Positions 19,100 through 26,863 of a stretch of 64,000 nucleotides of DNA are shown here, piece by piece. The stretch lies in assembly GCF_004323735.1 (NCBI RefSeq), contig NZ_CP036455.1:2599101-2663100 (forward strand). Reading direction: 5' to 3'. This stretch comes from Streptomonospora litoralis (GTDB lineage: Bacteria; Actinomycetota; Actinomycetes; Streptosporangiales; Streptosporangiaceae). Below the pieces are notes generated by a model. The model saw only the letters and a list, made by a program, of their open reading frames with translations. It ran no database searches and was not told the origin of the DNA. The position numbers were made by a program, and so were the translations under genes. How positions within the stretch are numbered: position 1 is the stretch's first letter; each line of letters opens with the position of its first letter.

Positions 19100-20255
19100 A
19101 TGAGAATCGTCGTGCAGGTTCGCCTCATGCCGACGCCCGGGGTGGCGTCGGCTCTTGAGTGCACCCTGCGCACGGCGAACGACGCGGCGAACTGGCTCTC
19201 GGGCCAGGCGCACGAGCGAGGCGAGACCTCCCGCAAGGCATTGCAAGGCTTCGCCTACCTCGACCTGAAAGAACGGGGCCTGTCGGCTCAGCCCGCGCTG
19301 CACGTCCTTCGCAAGGTCGCCGACGCGTACTCGACGCTGAAGGCGAACATCCGGGCCGGAAACCTCGGCAAGCCGGGCTCGAAGCGGCGTTGGAAGGCCG
19401 AAGCGAAGCCCATCACGTTCCGGGACGACGCTGCCCAGCCCTATGACGATCGCTGCCTCTCCTGGCAGGTGGACGAGCAGACGGTGAGCATCTGGTCCAC
19501 GTCCGGGCGCATACGCGGGGTGCGGTTCGCCTGCTCCGAGCAGGCCCGCAAGCTTCTCGCAGAGCACCGCAAGGGCGAAAGCGACCTCGTCCACCGCGAC
19601 GGCATGTGGTTTCTCATCGCCACCTGCGAGGTTCCCGAAGCCGAGCAGTATGAGCCGGACGGCTTTATCGGCGTGGACCTCGGCATCGCGAACATCGCCA
19701 CCGCGTCCACCGGCTACCAGGCCGCAGGACGGGGCCTGAACCGGCACCGCAAGCGGCAGCTCGACCTGCGAGCCAAGCTCCAGAAGAAGCGCACCAAGAG
19801 CGCGAAGCGGCTCCTGAAGGCCCGCCCGCAAAGAGGCGCGGCATACCGCGAACGTCAACCACATGATCTCGAAGAAGATCGTGACCGAGGCTGAACGCAC
19901 CTCGAAGGGTATCGCCCTGGAAGACCTGGGCGGCATCCGGCAGAGGGTACGGCTGCGCAAGCCCCAACGGGTCACGCTCCACTCATGGGCGTTCGCCCAG
20001 CTCGGCCGGTTCCTTGAGTACAAGGCCCGCCGCGCCGGCGTCCCGCTCGTGTACGTCGATCCGGCGTACACGAGCCGGGAATGCGCCGAGTGCCACCACA
20101 TCGAGAAGGCCAACCGGGTCGACCAGGACCGCTTTGTCTGCCGGGGGTGCGGGGTCGTTGCCAACGCCGACCGGAATGCTTCCCACAACCTCGCCACCCG
20201 AGGCGAGACCGTGTGGAATGCGGGGCGTGAGTCACGCGTCCCTGACACTCCATAA
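19100..20255 (+). pseudogene. tnpB: TnpB RNA-guided nuclease gene with a +1 frameshift
   Basis: The first frame (19100 to about 19826) has the N-terminal domain and RuvC-I (GVDLGIANIAT, Asp193). The sequence then continues in another frame from about 19827: RKEARHTANVNHMISKKIV, RuvC-II (ALEDLGG), the zinc ribbon CAECHH...CRGCG and RuvC-III (NADRNASHNLA). One extra C in CGCCCGC at 19823-19829 explains the break; without it the protein is 384 residues with all catalytic acidic residues present. As written, translation runs off in the wrong frame and stops at 19894. A sequencing error is possible. Confidence 0.87.
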
Positions 20256-20701
20256 CGGGGTGTCTGAACGGAGGGACCAACCCAGTAGCCAACTGGACGT
20301 CACCTCCAAGCCCGGCCCTTTAGGGCTCGGGTGAAGTTGACCACGCGCCTCGACGGCCCGCTGGGCTGGCCCGAACGCGAGCACGCACGCCTGCGCCGGG
20401 AGATCGACTTCCTCTGCGACGCCCCGCTGGGCCGGATGATCGTCGGCCGGCGGCTGCGCGAGCCCGCCGCGGCCCAGACCGACGCCGAGCGCCTGGCGGG
20501 CCAGATCGACATCGCCGCGCGCAGCATCGCCAAGGCCCAGCGAGAGGGTGAGCTGGACGACTCCTTCTCACCCCGCCTCGCCGCGGCGGCGACGCTGGGG
20601 GCCTTCCGCGAGCTGATGGCCGAGGCCCTCAGCGGCGACGCCGACCCGCCGCGCGCCGAACTGCTGCAGGCCATGTGGCGCATCGGGTCCAGCCTGCTGC
20701 T

Positions 20702-21394
20702 TCACTCGCCGGCGAGCGACAGCAGTTCGTCCAGGTAGCAGGCCGCCTCACGCAGGGCGCGGTCGGGGTCGCCCGCCCGGATGGCCTCGGCCAGCCCGTT
20801 GTGGTCGATTCCCTTGTGGTCGATCTCGCCGTCCTCGCCGGGCCGGCCGTAGGCGGTGTGGGCGATGCTCTCGTAGACGGCCTGGGCGATGTCGTCGTAG
20901 AGATCGATCAGCAGCGGATTGTGCGTCGCATTGACCACGGTGCGGTGGAACGTGAAGTCCGCCTCGACGAACCCGGGCATGTCCTGCTCGTTCCACGCCT
21001 CGTCGCGCAGCGCGATCGCGCGGTCGATGTCGGCGAGATCCTGGTCGGTGTGGCGTATCGCGGCGAGCCGCGCGGCCTCCATCTCCAGCGCACGCCGGAC
21101 CTCCAGGTTCTCGCGCAACCGCGAGCGCTCCAGCCGGCGGCGCAGCGCCCCGCCGAGTTCGCTGGAGGCGCGTACGAAGGTCCCGGCACCCTGGCGGATC
21201 TCCAGCAGTCCCGCGTGGGCCAGGGCGCGGACCGCCTCGCGGACGGTGTTGCGCCCGACCTCCAGTTGGTCGGACAGCTCGGATTCGGTGGGGATGCGGT
21301 CGCCGACGCCCCACTCGCCGGAGTCGATCTGGGCGCGCAGTTGGCTGATGACCTGGTCGACAAGGCCGGTGCGACGCGTCGAAGCGAGGGGCAC
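20702..21394 (-). CDS. GntR-family regulator, FadR/FCD subfamily
   Basis: The 230-residue product has an N-terminal winged helix (DRIPTESELSDQLEVGRNTVREAVRALAHAGLLEIRQGAGTFV, residues 33-75) and a helical FCD ligand domain. The metal-binding pattern is in DFTFHRTVV and the His-containing DHNGLAEAI. FCD regulators sense small carboxylic acids. It is divergent from an MFS gene, with a 24-bp palindrome in between that is a fair operator candidate. Its 3' end overlaps the end of the split tetR gene by 37 bases. Confidence 0.9.
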   Translation of the reverse strand: MPLASTRRTGLVDQVISQLRAQIDSGEWGVGDRIPTESELSDQLEVGRNTVREAVRALAHAGLLEIRQGAGTFVRASSELGGALRRRLERSRLRENLEVRRALEMEAARLAAIRHTDQDLADIDRAIALRDEAWNEQDMPGFVEADFTFHRTVVNATHNPLLIDLYDDIAQAVYESIAHTAYGRPGEDGEIDHKGIDHNGLAEAIRAGDPDRALREAACYLDELLSLAGE

Positions 21395-21477
21395 GCGTTA
21401 CCTCCTACAGGTGGCGGCCATGAGCGGGATGGCCGGTCGGTTGTGCGGGCGGTTAGGGCGGAGCTTAGACCAGTCCC

Positions 21478-21501
21478 GGCCGTGAGTCGGCACTCACGGC
21501 C
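21478..21501. promoter_or_regulatory. 24-bp palindrome between divergent gntR and MFS genes
   Basis: Arms GGCCGTGAGT and ACTCACGGCC flank a 4-base centre CGGC. It is 84 bases from the gntR start and 54 from the MFS start, a typical place for a shared operator. Known FadR-type sites are shorter with a TGGT...ACCA core, so the assignment to this GntR protein is inference. Confidence 0.55.
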
Positions 21502-21554
21502 AATGCGTTACGGTCATGATGTAGATCCCGTGATCCCATCTCTAGGAGGACAGC

Positions 21555-22808
21555 GTGACGGGCGCATCCGCCGACACCGCCGTGCCGCCCGCGGGGGAGA
21601 GTGGCAGTATGCCCGCCGAAGGCCGTCCGCGCGGGATCGCGCTGCTGCTGGTGCTCGGCGTCGCGCTGGCCGCCCTGAACCTGCGCACCGCCATCACCAG
21701 CGTCGGACCGCTGCTCACCGAGGTGACGCGCGGCCTGGGCATGTCCGCCGTGCTCGCGGGTGTGCTGACCACCCTGCCGGTGCTGTGCTTCGCGCTGTTC
21801 GGCTCGCTGACCCCCGTGCTCATCCGCCGCCTGGGCGAGCACCGCCTGCTGGCCGCCGCGCTCCTCGCGCTCACCGCCGGGCTGTCCACCCGGCCGCTGG
21901 TCGACGACGAGTGGCTCTTCCTGCTGCTGAGTGCTGTCGCGCTGTCCGGCGGCGCGGTGGGCAACGTGCTGCTGCCCACCCTGGTCAAGCAGCACTTTCC
22001 GCACCGCGTCGGCGCCATGACCACCGTCTACACGACGTTTCTGGCGCTGGGCACCACGATGGCGGCCGCGGCCACCGTGCCGGTCGAGCAGATCACCGGC
22101 AGCTGGCGCCCGGCACTGGGCTTCTACGGCGTGTTCGGGCTGGTCGCGCTGCTGCCGTGGCTGGGGCTGCTGCGCCACGACCCGCCCCGCACCGGCGGCG
22201 CCGCCCCGATCGGGCTGCGGCGCGTCCTGACCACCGCGATGGGCTGGCAGAGCGTGCTGTTCTTCGGCACGCAGTCGACCGTGGCCTACATCATGTTCGG
22301 CTGGTTCGCCGAGATGCTGCGCGACCAGGGGATGGACGCCGCGCAGGCGGGGCTGATGCTGTCCTACCTGACGGGGCTGGCGGTGCCGACGTCGCTGGTG
22401 CTGCCCGGATTGATGGCGCGCGTGCAGGACCACCGCGGGTTCGTGGTGTTCTTCTTCGCCTGCTACGCAGCGGGGCTGACGGGCCTGTGGATCTCGCCGC
22501 TGAACGGCACCTGGCTGTGGACCACCCTCATCGGTGTCGGCATGGCCACGTTCACCCTGGCGCTGACCTTTTTCGCGGTGCGCACGCGCACCTCCGGCGC
22601 GACGGCGGCGCTGTCGGCCTCCAGCCAGAGCATCGGCTACCTGATGGCCGGAGCCGGGCCGTTCCTGTTCGGCATGCTGCACGAGTTCTCCGGCGGCTGG
22701 CACGCCCCGCTGCTGCTGGTGGGGGTCATGGTCACCGCCAACATGCTGGTCGGCCTGCTCCTGGGCCGCCCGCGCCACCTGGAGGACTCCCTGGAGCGGC
22801 ACCGGTAG
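21555..22808 (+). CDS. MFS transporter, CynX/NimT family
   Basis: The 417-residue integral membrane protein has about 12 transmembrane segments and the CynX-type first helix motif LNLRTAITSVGPLL, followed by LTTLPVLCFALFGSLTPVLIRRLG. Family members export or import small anions such as cyanate or nitroimidazoles. GTG 21555 follows TAGGAGGACAGC, a strong ribosome site. The divergent GntR regulator probably controls it. Substrate unknown. Confidence 0.86.
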   Translation: MTGASADTAVPPAGESGSMPAEGRPRGIALLLVLGVALAALNLRTAITSVGPLLTEVTRGLGMSAVLAGVLTTLPVLCFALFGSLTPVLIRRLGEHRLLAAALLALTAGLSTRPLVDDEWLFLLLSAVALSGGAVGNVLLPTLVKQHFPHRVGAMTTVYTTFLALGTTMAAAATVPVEQITGSWRPALGFYGVFGLVALLPWLGLLRHDPPRTGGAAPIGLRRVLTTAMGWQSVLFFGTQSTVAYIMFGWFAEMLRDQGMDAAQAGLMLSYLTGLAVPTSLVLPGLMARVQDHRGFVVFFFACYAAGLTGLWISPLNGTWLWTTLIGVGMATFTLALTFFAVRTRTSGATAALSASSQSIGYLMAGAGPFLFGMLHEFSGGWHAPLLLVGVMVTANMLVGLLLGRPRHLEDSLERHR

Positions 22809-22959
22809 CACTGCGCTACGCGCCCGCCTGCCGGGGCGCCTGTAGGCCGTCCAGTTCCATTGATCGGGGCCGCCCTGATCGCCCTCCCGACCGGGGGCGG
22901 CCTGCGCGCGGGCGCCGAGGCGGTCCGCCGACGGTGCGCGTGATGCGGTGGTGGGTTCC

Positions 22960-23352
22960 AGTAGTACTTCGTTGAAGCGTCGCTGGTGGCGGTAGGCGGA
23001 GGCGTCCCGGTGGGGCGGACAGCGGCTCGGACAAGGCGCCCCGGACAATGCGGCTCGGGCATACTGGGCGGCCTTGTGGCCTGCCGGGCGGCGGGTGGTC
23101 TGGAGGAAACGCGGCGGCGACGGCGGCAGCGGGGCGGGCCCGCGCCCACCGGGCCGGGTGCCCGCCGGTTGGGCGCCCGACGGCGCGCCGAGCCTGGCTC
23201 CAGGGACAGTCTCGACGCCGAAAGTGTCCCTGAAGTAAGACTCGGGAGGCTCGGGCGCCCGGATGTCCGTTATGTCGGGTTTCACGGCGTCTATTGCGCG
23301 GAAATCACCACGGATCGGCCTTGGACGTGGTGATTTCCGCGCAATGGATGCT
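22960..23352 (+). repeat. Dispersed 0.4 kb structured repeat, copy R1
   Basis: Begins AGTAGTACTTCG, then GCGTCGCTGGTGGCGGTAGGC, includes GGCGGCCTTGTGGCCTGCC and a GGTGGTCTGGAGGAAA block, and ends with a long hairpin. It matches 49616-50013 on the opposite strand almost throughout, including the hairpin and its loop, and matches 37109-37973 more weakly. Confidence 0.8.
23287..23351. repeat. Long inverted repeat (hairpin) of copy R1
   Basis: Arms of about 25 bases (core ATTGCGCGGAAATCACCAC at 23293-23311 with its complement at 23327-23345) and a 15-base spacer GGATCGGCCTTGGAC. Two G-T pairs break an otherwise perfect match. The same hairpin with the same spacer closes copy R2. Confidence 0.85.
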
Positions 23353-23399
23353 GACCGGACCCAATCGCCGCGCGCCGCCCCCGCGCGGCCACGGGAGCG

Positions 23400-23520
23400 G
23401 GACTGGGACAGCGCCGGCGCGGGCGGGGAGGACCGCCGCCGTTGCTGCCGCTTTTCAGCTCAGGCGGCCTGCCACCCGCCCGGTGTCAAGGCCGCACGAT
23501 AGACGCGGGGCGCCGTCGGC
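23400..23520 (-). repeat. Inverted partial copy of the R1 body
   Basis: Read on the minus strand this stretch resembles the body of R1: GCGGCCTTG, GGCGGGTGGC, GAAAAGCGGCAGC and a GGCGGCGG run in the same order. R1's hairpin therefore has related arms on both sides. Similarity is partial and judged by eye. Confidence 0.5.
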
Positions 23521-23818
23521 GTGCCAAGCCGTGCGCGGGCGGGGCTGAGAGACCGCACGCCCGAGTCGACCAGGTCGGCACACGGAATTCGCGGTGCATA
23601 CGCCGACCTCCGGCGCGGCGGCGCCGGACGCCGGCCGGAGCACCGGCTATCCGGTGGCCGGAACCGGCCCGCCCGGCCGCATGACCTGGAGGGACCGGCG
23701 ACCGGAGACGAGGGCGAAAGCGCTCCCATTGCTGCGGTCCGGCCGGAGTGGCAGGCTGCGCGGGGTCTGACCTACGCGTCGGCCGGGTCGGCCGGCGGCA
23801 CGCATACCGGGAGTCGTC

Positions 23819-24250
23819 TTGGCCTACTTCCTGCAAACGCCCGTTGCGCTGCTGTTCGGTCTACTGGCGGCCTACTTGGTGCGCGAGCTCGTCAAGCTCC
23901 TCCTGCTGCGCTCGCGCGGCATCCGCGTGCCCGGGACGACCGTTCTCGCCGAGAAGAACGAGAAGGCGGTCGGAAAGGAGGAGAGCACCCCCTCCGAGGA
24001 CGGGACGAACAGCCTGGCCTTCCGCTTCGCAACCGCCGAGGGCCACATCGTCGAGACGCGGCCCAAGGCCAGGTCCCGGTTGAGCAGCCTGCGCAGCGGC
24101 CAAGAGGTCACCGTCGTCTACGATCCCTCGAACCCGTTCAAGGCCGACGTCATCGAGTCGACGGCGCAGATCTGGTCATACGTGGTGGGCATCGGGATGA
24201 CCGCCGCCGCCTGCACCATGCTGATCCAATCGGCATTCGGCCTCATCTGA
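23819..24250 (+). CDS. DUF3592-like membrane protein
   Basis: The 143-residue product has a hydrophobic helix at each end (PVALLFGLLAAYLVRELVKLLLL and VVGIGMTAAACTMLIQSAFGL) around a soluble middle of about 80 residues. That middle ends in TVVYDPSNPFKADV, the phrase typical of DUF3592 proteins. The start is TTG 23819 (cttggcc) with GGGAG five bases before it; no ATG or GTG fits. Function unknown. Composition is slightly less GC-rich than the neighbours. Confidence 0.72.
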   Translation: MAYFLQTPVALLFGLLAAYLVRELVKLLLLRSRGIRVPGTTVLAEKNEKAVGKEESTPSEDGTNSLAFRFATAEGHIVETRPKARSRLSSLRSGQEVTVVYDPSNPFKADVIESTAQIWSYVVGIGMTAAACTMLIQSAFGLI

Positions 24251-24274
24251 GCACGGCCTGACCGACCTCGGTTC

Positions 24275-25150
24275 CTAACCGCCTCCGCCGGGCAGCCAGT
24301 CCACGCGCCCGATCAGATAGACCGACCCGGCAAAGGCCACGATGTCGATCAGCGAGTGCGCCACCACCAGCGGCATCACGCGGCCGTAGCGCCGGTAGAA
24401 CCAGCAGAACACCAGGCCCATCACCAGGTTGCCGAAGAACATGCCCACCCCCTGGTACAGGTGGTACAGGGCGCGCAGCAGCGAGCTGGTGGCCGCCGAC
24501 CACAGCGGAGACCAGCCCAGCTGGTCCAAGCGCCGCAGCAGATAGCCCACCACGATGACCTCCTCCAGCACGCCGTTCTTGACGGCCTGCAGGAGCAGCA
24601 CCGGGATCGCCCACCAGTGGTCGTTGAGGGCGCTGGGCGCAACGGTCACCGTCAGGCCGAGTTGGTAGGAGACCAGGTACACGACCAGCCCGCCGCCGCC
24701 GATCACGGCGGCCAGCGCCGCGCCGCCGAACAGGTCGCGCGCGGGGCGGCGGACGTCGAAGCCGATCGTCGCGGCCGACTCGCTGGTGCGGTGCAGCAGG
24801 TAGATCACCAGCGCTACCGGCGCCATCGCGAAGACCAGCGAGGAGACCTGGCGGGCGAGGTCCAGCCACGGGCGTTCGGCGGCGGCCTGGGAGCCGACGA
24901 GGCTGGCGGTCTGCTCGGCCAGCGATTCCGGCGCGGTCAGTGAGCCGATGATGGAGATCACCGCCGAGACGGCGGCCGCACCCAGCGACAGCGCCAGCAC
25001 GACGAGGACCTCGCCGCCCAGCATCCGCGGCGTCAGCGCGGCGGGGGAGGGCGCCGCCGTCGTCCCGCCGCCGGACGCCGGGAGCGCCGACGCGGGTTCG
25101 TCGGTGTCTCCGGGCTGCTGGGCGCGCTCGTCGGAGGTGGGCTCGGCCAT
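24275..25150 (-). CDS. CPBP-family intramembrane metalloprotease
   Basis: The 291-residue multi-spanning protein has the CPBP (Abi/CAAX protease) motifs: EE in NGVLEEVIVVGYLLRR, the His of LLRALYHLYQGVG, and H-x3-D in VVAHSLIDIV. The N-terminal 40 residues are hydrophilic, Ala/Ser/Pro-rich and probably cytoplasmic. Actinobacterial members are mostly of unknown substrate; some confer bacteriocin immunity. I chose ATG 25150 because the extended frame upstream adds no similarity. Two strong hairpins separate it from aceA upstream. Confidence 0.85.
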   Translation of the reverse strand: MAEPTSDERAQQPGDTDEPASALPASGGGTTAAPSPAALTPRMLGGEVLVVLALSLGAAAVSAVISIIGSLTAPESLAEQTASLVGSQAAAERPWLDLARQVSSLVFAMAPVALVIYLLHRTSESAATIGFDVRRPARDLFGGAALAAVIGGGGLVVYLVSYQLGLTVTVAPSALNDHWWAIPVLLLQAVKNGVLEEVIVVGYLLRRLDQLGWSPLWSAATSSLLRALYHLYQGVGMFFGNLVMGLVFCWFYRRYGRVMPLVVAHSLIDIVAFAGSVYLIGRVDWLPGGGG

Positions 25151-25224
25151 GATCCCGATGATGGCATGCCGCGGGCGCCCGCCCGCGACCCGGTGGCCGC
25201 GCACGTTCGGCGCCGCACAGCAAA

Positions 25225-25259
25225 CCGGCCCGGACGTGGGAGGAGGGCGTCCGGGCCGG
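25225..25259 (-). terminator. Second hairpin after aceA
   Basis: 12-bp perfect stem CCGGCCCGGACG (25225-25236) with 25248-25259 and an 11-base loop. Read on the minus strand it is followed by TTTG. Together with the next hairpin it forms a double terminator for aceA. Confidence 0.75.
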
Positions 25260-25268
25260 CCGGAGAAG

Positions 25269-25310
25269 CCGCCGGCCCCGCGGGTGACACGGTGTCCGCG
25301 GGGCCGGCGG
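25269..25310 (-). terminator. First hairpin after aceA
   Basis: 15-bp perfect stem CCGCCGGCCCCGCGG (25269-25283) with 25296-25310 and a 12-base loop, 71 bases past the aceA stop. Very stable; no U-tract of its own. Confidence 0.8.
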
Positions 25311-25381
25311 AGGGGACGGCGGCCCGCCGCGCCCCAGCCACGAAGGCGGGGCGGGCTCGCCGTCGGGGACGAGGACCAGTA

Positions 25382-26680
25382 TCAGTGAGCCGCTGAGAAC
25401 TGGTCCTCTTCGGTGGAGCCGGTGAGAGCGGTGGTCGAGCCGTCCGGCGTGATCGCCGTGCTGACCAGGTCGAAGTAGCCGGTGCCGACCTCGCGCTGGT
25501 GGCGGGTCGCGGTGTAGCCGCGCTCCTCGGAGGCGAACTCCTCCTCCTGCAGCTTGACGTAGGCCGGCATCCCGCTCTCCGCGTAGCCCTTGGCCAGGTC
25601 GAACATCGAGTGGTTCAGCGAGTGGAACCCGGCCAGGGTGATGAACTGGAATTTGTAGCCCATGTGGCCCAGTTCGCGCTGGAACTTGGCGATGGTGGAC
25701 TCGTCCAGATGGCGGCGCCAGTTGAACGACGGCGAGCAGTTGTAGGCCAGCATCTGGTCGGGGTACTGCTCCTTGATCCGCTCGGCGAACTGGCGGGCCA
25801 CCTCCAGATCGGGAGTGGAGGTCTCCATCCACAGCAGGTCGGAGTAGGGCGCGTAGGCCAGGCCGCGGGCGATGCAGGCCTCCAGGCCGTTGCGGACCCG
25901 GTAGAAGCCCTCCGCGGTGCGCTCGCCGGTGATGTAGGGGCGGTCGCGCTCGTCGACGTCACTGGTGATCAGCGTCGCCGCCTGGGCGTCGGTGCGCGCG
26001 ATGACCAGGGAGGGCACGCCGGCGACGTCGGCCGCCAGCCGGGCGGCGTTGAGGGTGCGGACGTGCTGGCCGGTGGGGATCAGCACCTTGCCGCCGAGGT
26101 GGCCGCACTTCTTCTCCGAGGCGAGCTGGTCCTCCCAGTGCACGCCCGCGGCGCCGGCGGCGATCATGCCCTTCATCAGCTCGAAGGCGTTGAGGACGCC
26201 GCCGAACCCGGCCTCGGCGTCGGCGACGATCGGCGCCATCCAGTGCGGCGCGTCCTCGTCGCCCTCGGACCAGGTGATCTCGTCGGCGCGCTTGAGCGCA
26301 TTGTTGATGCGGCGGACGACCTGCGGGACCGAGTTGGCCGGGTAGAGGCTCTGGTCGGGGTAGGTCTGGCCCGCCTGGTTGGCGTCGGCGGCCACCTGCC
26401 AGCCGGAGAGGTAGATCGCCTTCAGCCCCGCGCGGACCTGCTGGACGGCCTGGTTGCCGGTGAGGGCGCCCAGCGTGTTGACGTAGTCCTCGGTGTGCAG
26501 CAGCTCCCACAGCCGTTCGGCGCCGAGGCGGGCCAGCGTCTGCTCCTCGGTGACCGAGCCGCGCAGCCGGATCACGTCCTCGGCGGAGAACGTGCGCTCG
26601 GTGCCGGCCCACCGGGGGCTGGTCTCCCACTCCTGCCGGAGTGCCGCTGCCGCTTCCTGCTGACGACCGCTGATGCTCAT
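25382..26680 (-). CDS. aceA: Isocitrate lyase
   Basis: The 432-residue cytosolic glyoxylate-shunt enzyme splits isocitrate into succinate and glyoxylate. The catalytic KKCGH loop is present ([13 protein letters not shown], near residue 190), as are [19 protein letters not shown] and the C-terminal YNCSPSFNW and [13 protein letters not shown] segments. Length is normal for the short bacterial class. It is divergent from a RamB/ScfR-like regulator with a RamB-type site in the gap, which fits acetate or fatty-acid dependent control. No malate synthase gene lies in the window. Confidence 0.97.
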   Translation of the reverse strand: MSISGRQQEAAAALRQEWETSPRWAGTERTFSAEDVIRLRGSVTEEQTLARLGAERLWELLHTEDYVNTLGALTGNQAVQQVRAGLKAIYLSGWQVAADANQAGQTYPDQSLYPANSVPQVVRRINNALKRADEITWSEGDEDAPHWMAPIVADAEAGFGGVLNAFELMKGMIAAGAAGVHWEDQLASEKKCGHLGGKVLIPTGQHVRTLNAARLAADVAGVPSLVIARTDAQAATLITSDVDERDRPYITGERTAEGFYRVRNGLEACIARGLAYAPYSDLLWMETSTPDLEVARQFAERIKEQYPDQMLAYNCSPSFNWRRHLDESTIAKFQRELGHMGYKFQFITLAGFHSLNHSMFDLAKGYAESGMPAYVKLQEEEFASEERGYTATRHQREVGTGYFDLVSTAITPDGSTTALTGSTEEDQFSAAH

Positions 26681-26792
26681 GGCCTGTCACCGCCTTACGT
26701 GTTTCCCCTGGAAGTCGTGCCGGCCGAGCAACCGCCCGAGCCGGAGCTCGCTCGCCCTGCCCCGGTAAGTTCCCCGCCGGTAACTACGATTC

Positions 26793-26805
26793 TTGGCAAA
26801 GTTCC
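26793..26805. promoter_or_regulatory. RamB-like operator between aceA and its regulator
   Basis: TTGGCAAAGTTCC is close to the RamB box as I recall it from Corynebacterium (AAAACTTTGCAAA and its complement). It lies in the 183-base gap between the divergent aceA and regulator genes. Binding is inferred from the motif and context. Confidence 0.55.
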
Positions 26806-26863
26806 AGGCTTTTTCGAGCCGTATCGGGGTGAAGATGTGGGAATCTTTCCCTACCATGAACGC

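Larger units (their letters stand above)
18555..20341. mobile_element. IS200/IS605-type insertion sequence, about 1.79 kb
   Basis: Divergent tnpA (minus) and tnpB (plus), as in IS605. Both ends carry the same imperfect hairpin core CCCGGCCCTTTAGGGC followed by YCGGG, with one bulged C: left end 18567-18587, right end 20311-20331. I set the boundaries so that tetR is restored in frame. The left cut falls after GTGAT (18550-18554) and the right cut after TTGAC (20337-20341). There is no target duplication, as expected for HUH Y1 transposases. Boundaries are inferred, to within a few bases. Confidence 0.85.
18259..20738 (+). pseudogene. TetR/AcrR regulator gene split by an IS605-type element
   Basis: The N-terminal part (18259-18554) carries the TetR helix-turn-helix: RARLLEGARAEILGG, then VAAVARRAEVSAGLLYRYFDGKDGLV. 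In its own frame it stops at 18556, within the inserted element. The ligand domain resumes after the element (20342-20738: RLDGPLGWPEREHARLRREI to the stop). Removing 18555-20341 joins the two halves in frame into one 230-residue protein of normal TetR length. The truncated N-terminal piece might still be made but lacks most of the dimerisation domain. The divergent neighbour is phoD. Confidence 0.85.
22809..23818. other. Gene-free 1 kb stretch built from repeats
   Basis: Contains repeat copy R1 (22960-23352) with its terminal hairpin, then an inverted, weaker copy of part of the same repeat (about 23400-23520). Open frames here do not keep one frame between repeat copies, so I treat them as non-coding. 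The last 200 bases lead to the DUF3592-like gene. Confidence 0.6.

Noticed and set aside
20675-22975. 766-residue plus-strand open frame
   Set aside because: Crosses the real minus-strand gntR gene and the MFS gene in the wrong frame.
22986-23333. 115-residue frame in repeat R1 sharing a C-terminal EIT-DRPWTW with a frame in R2
   Set aside because: The shared end is only the translated hairpin; upstream parts fall in different frames in the two copies, so the repeat is not coding.
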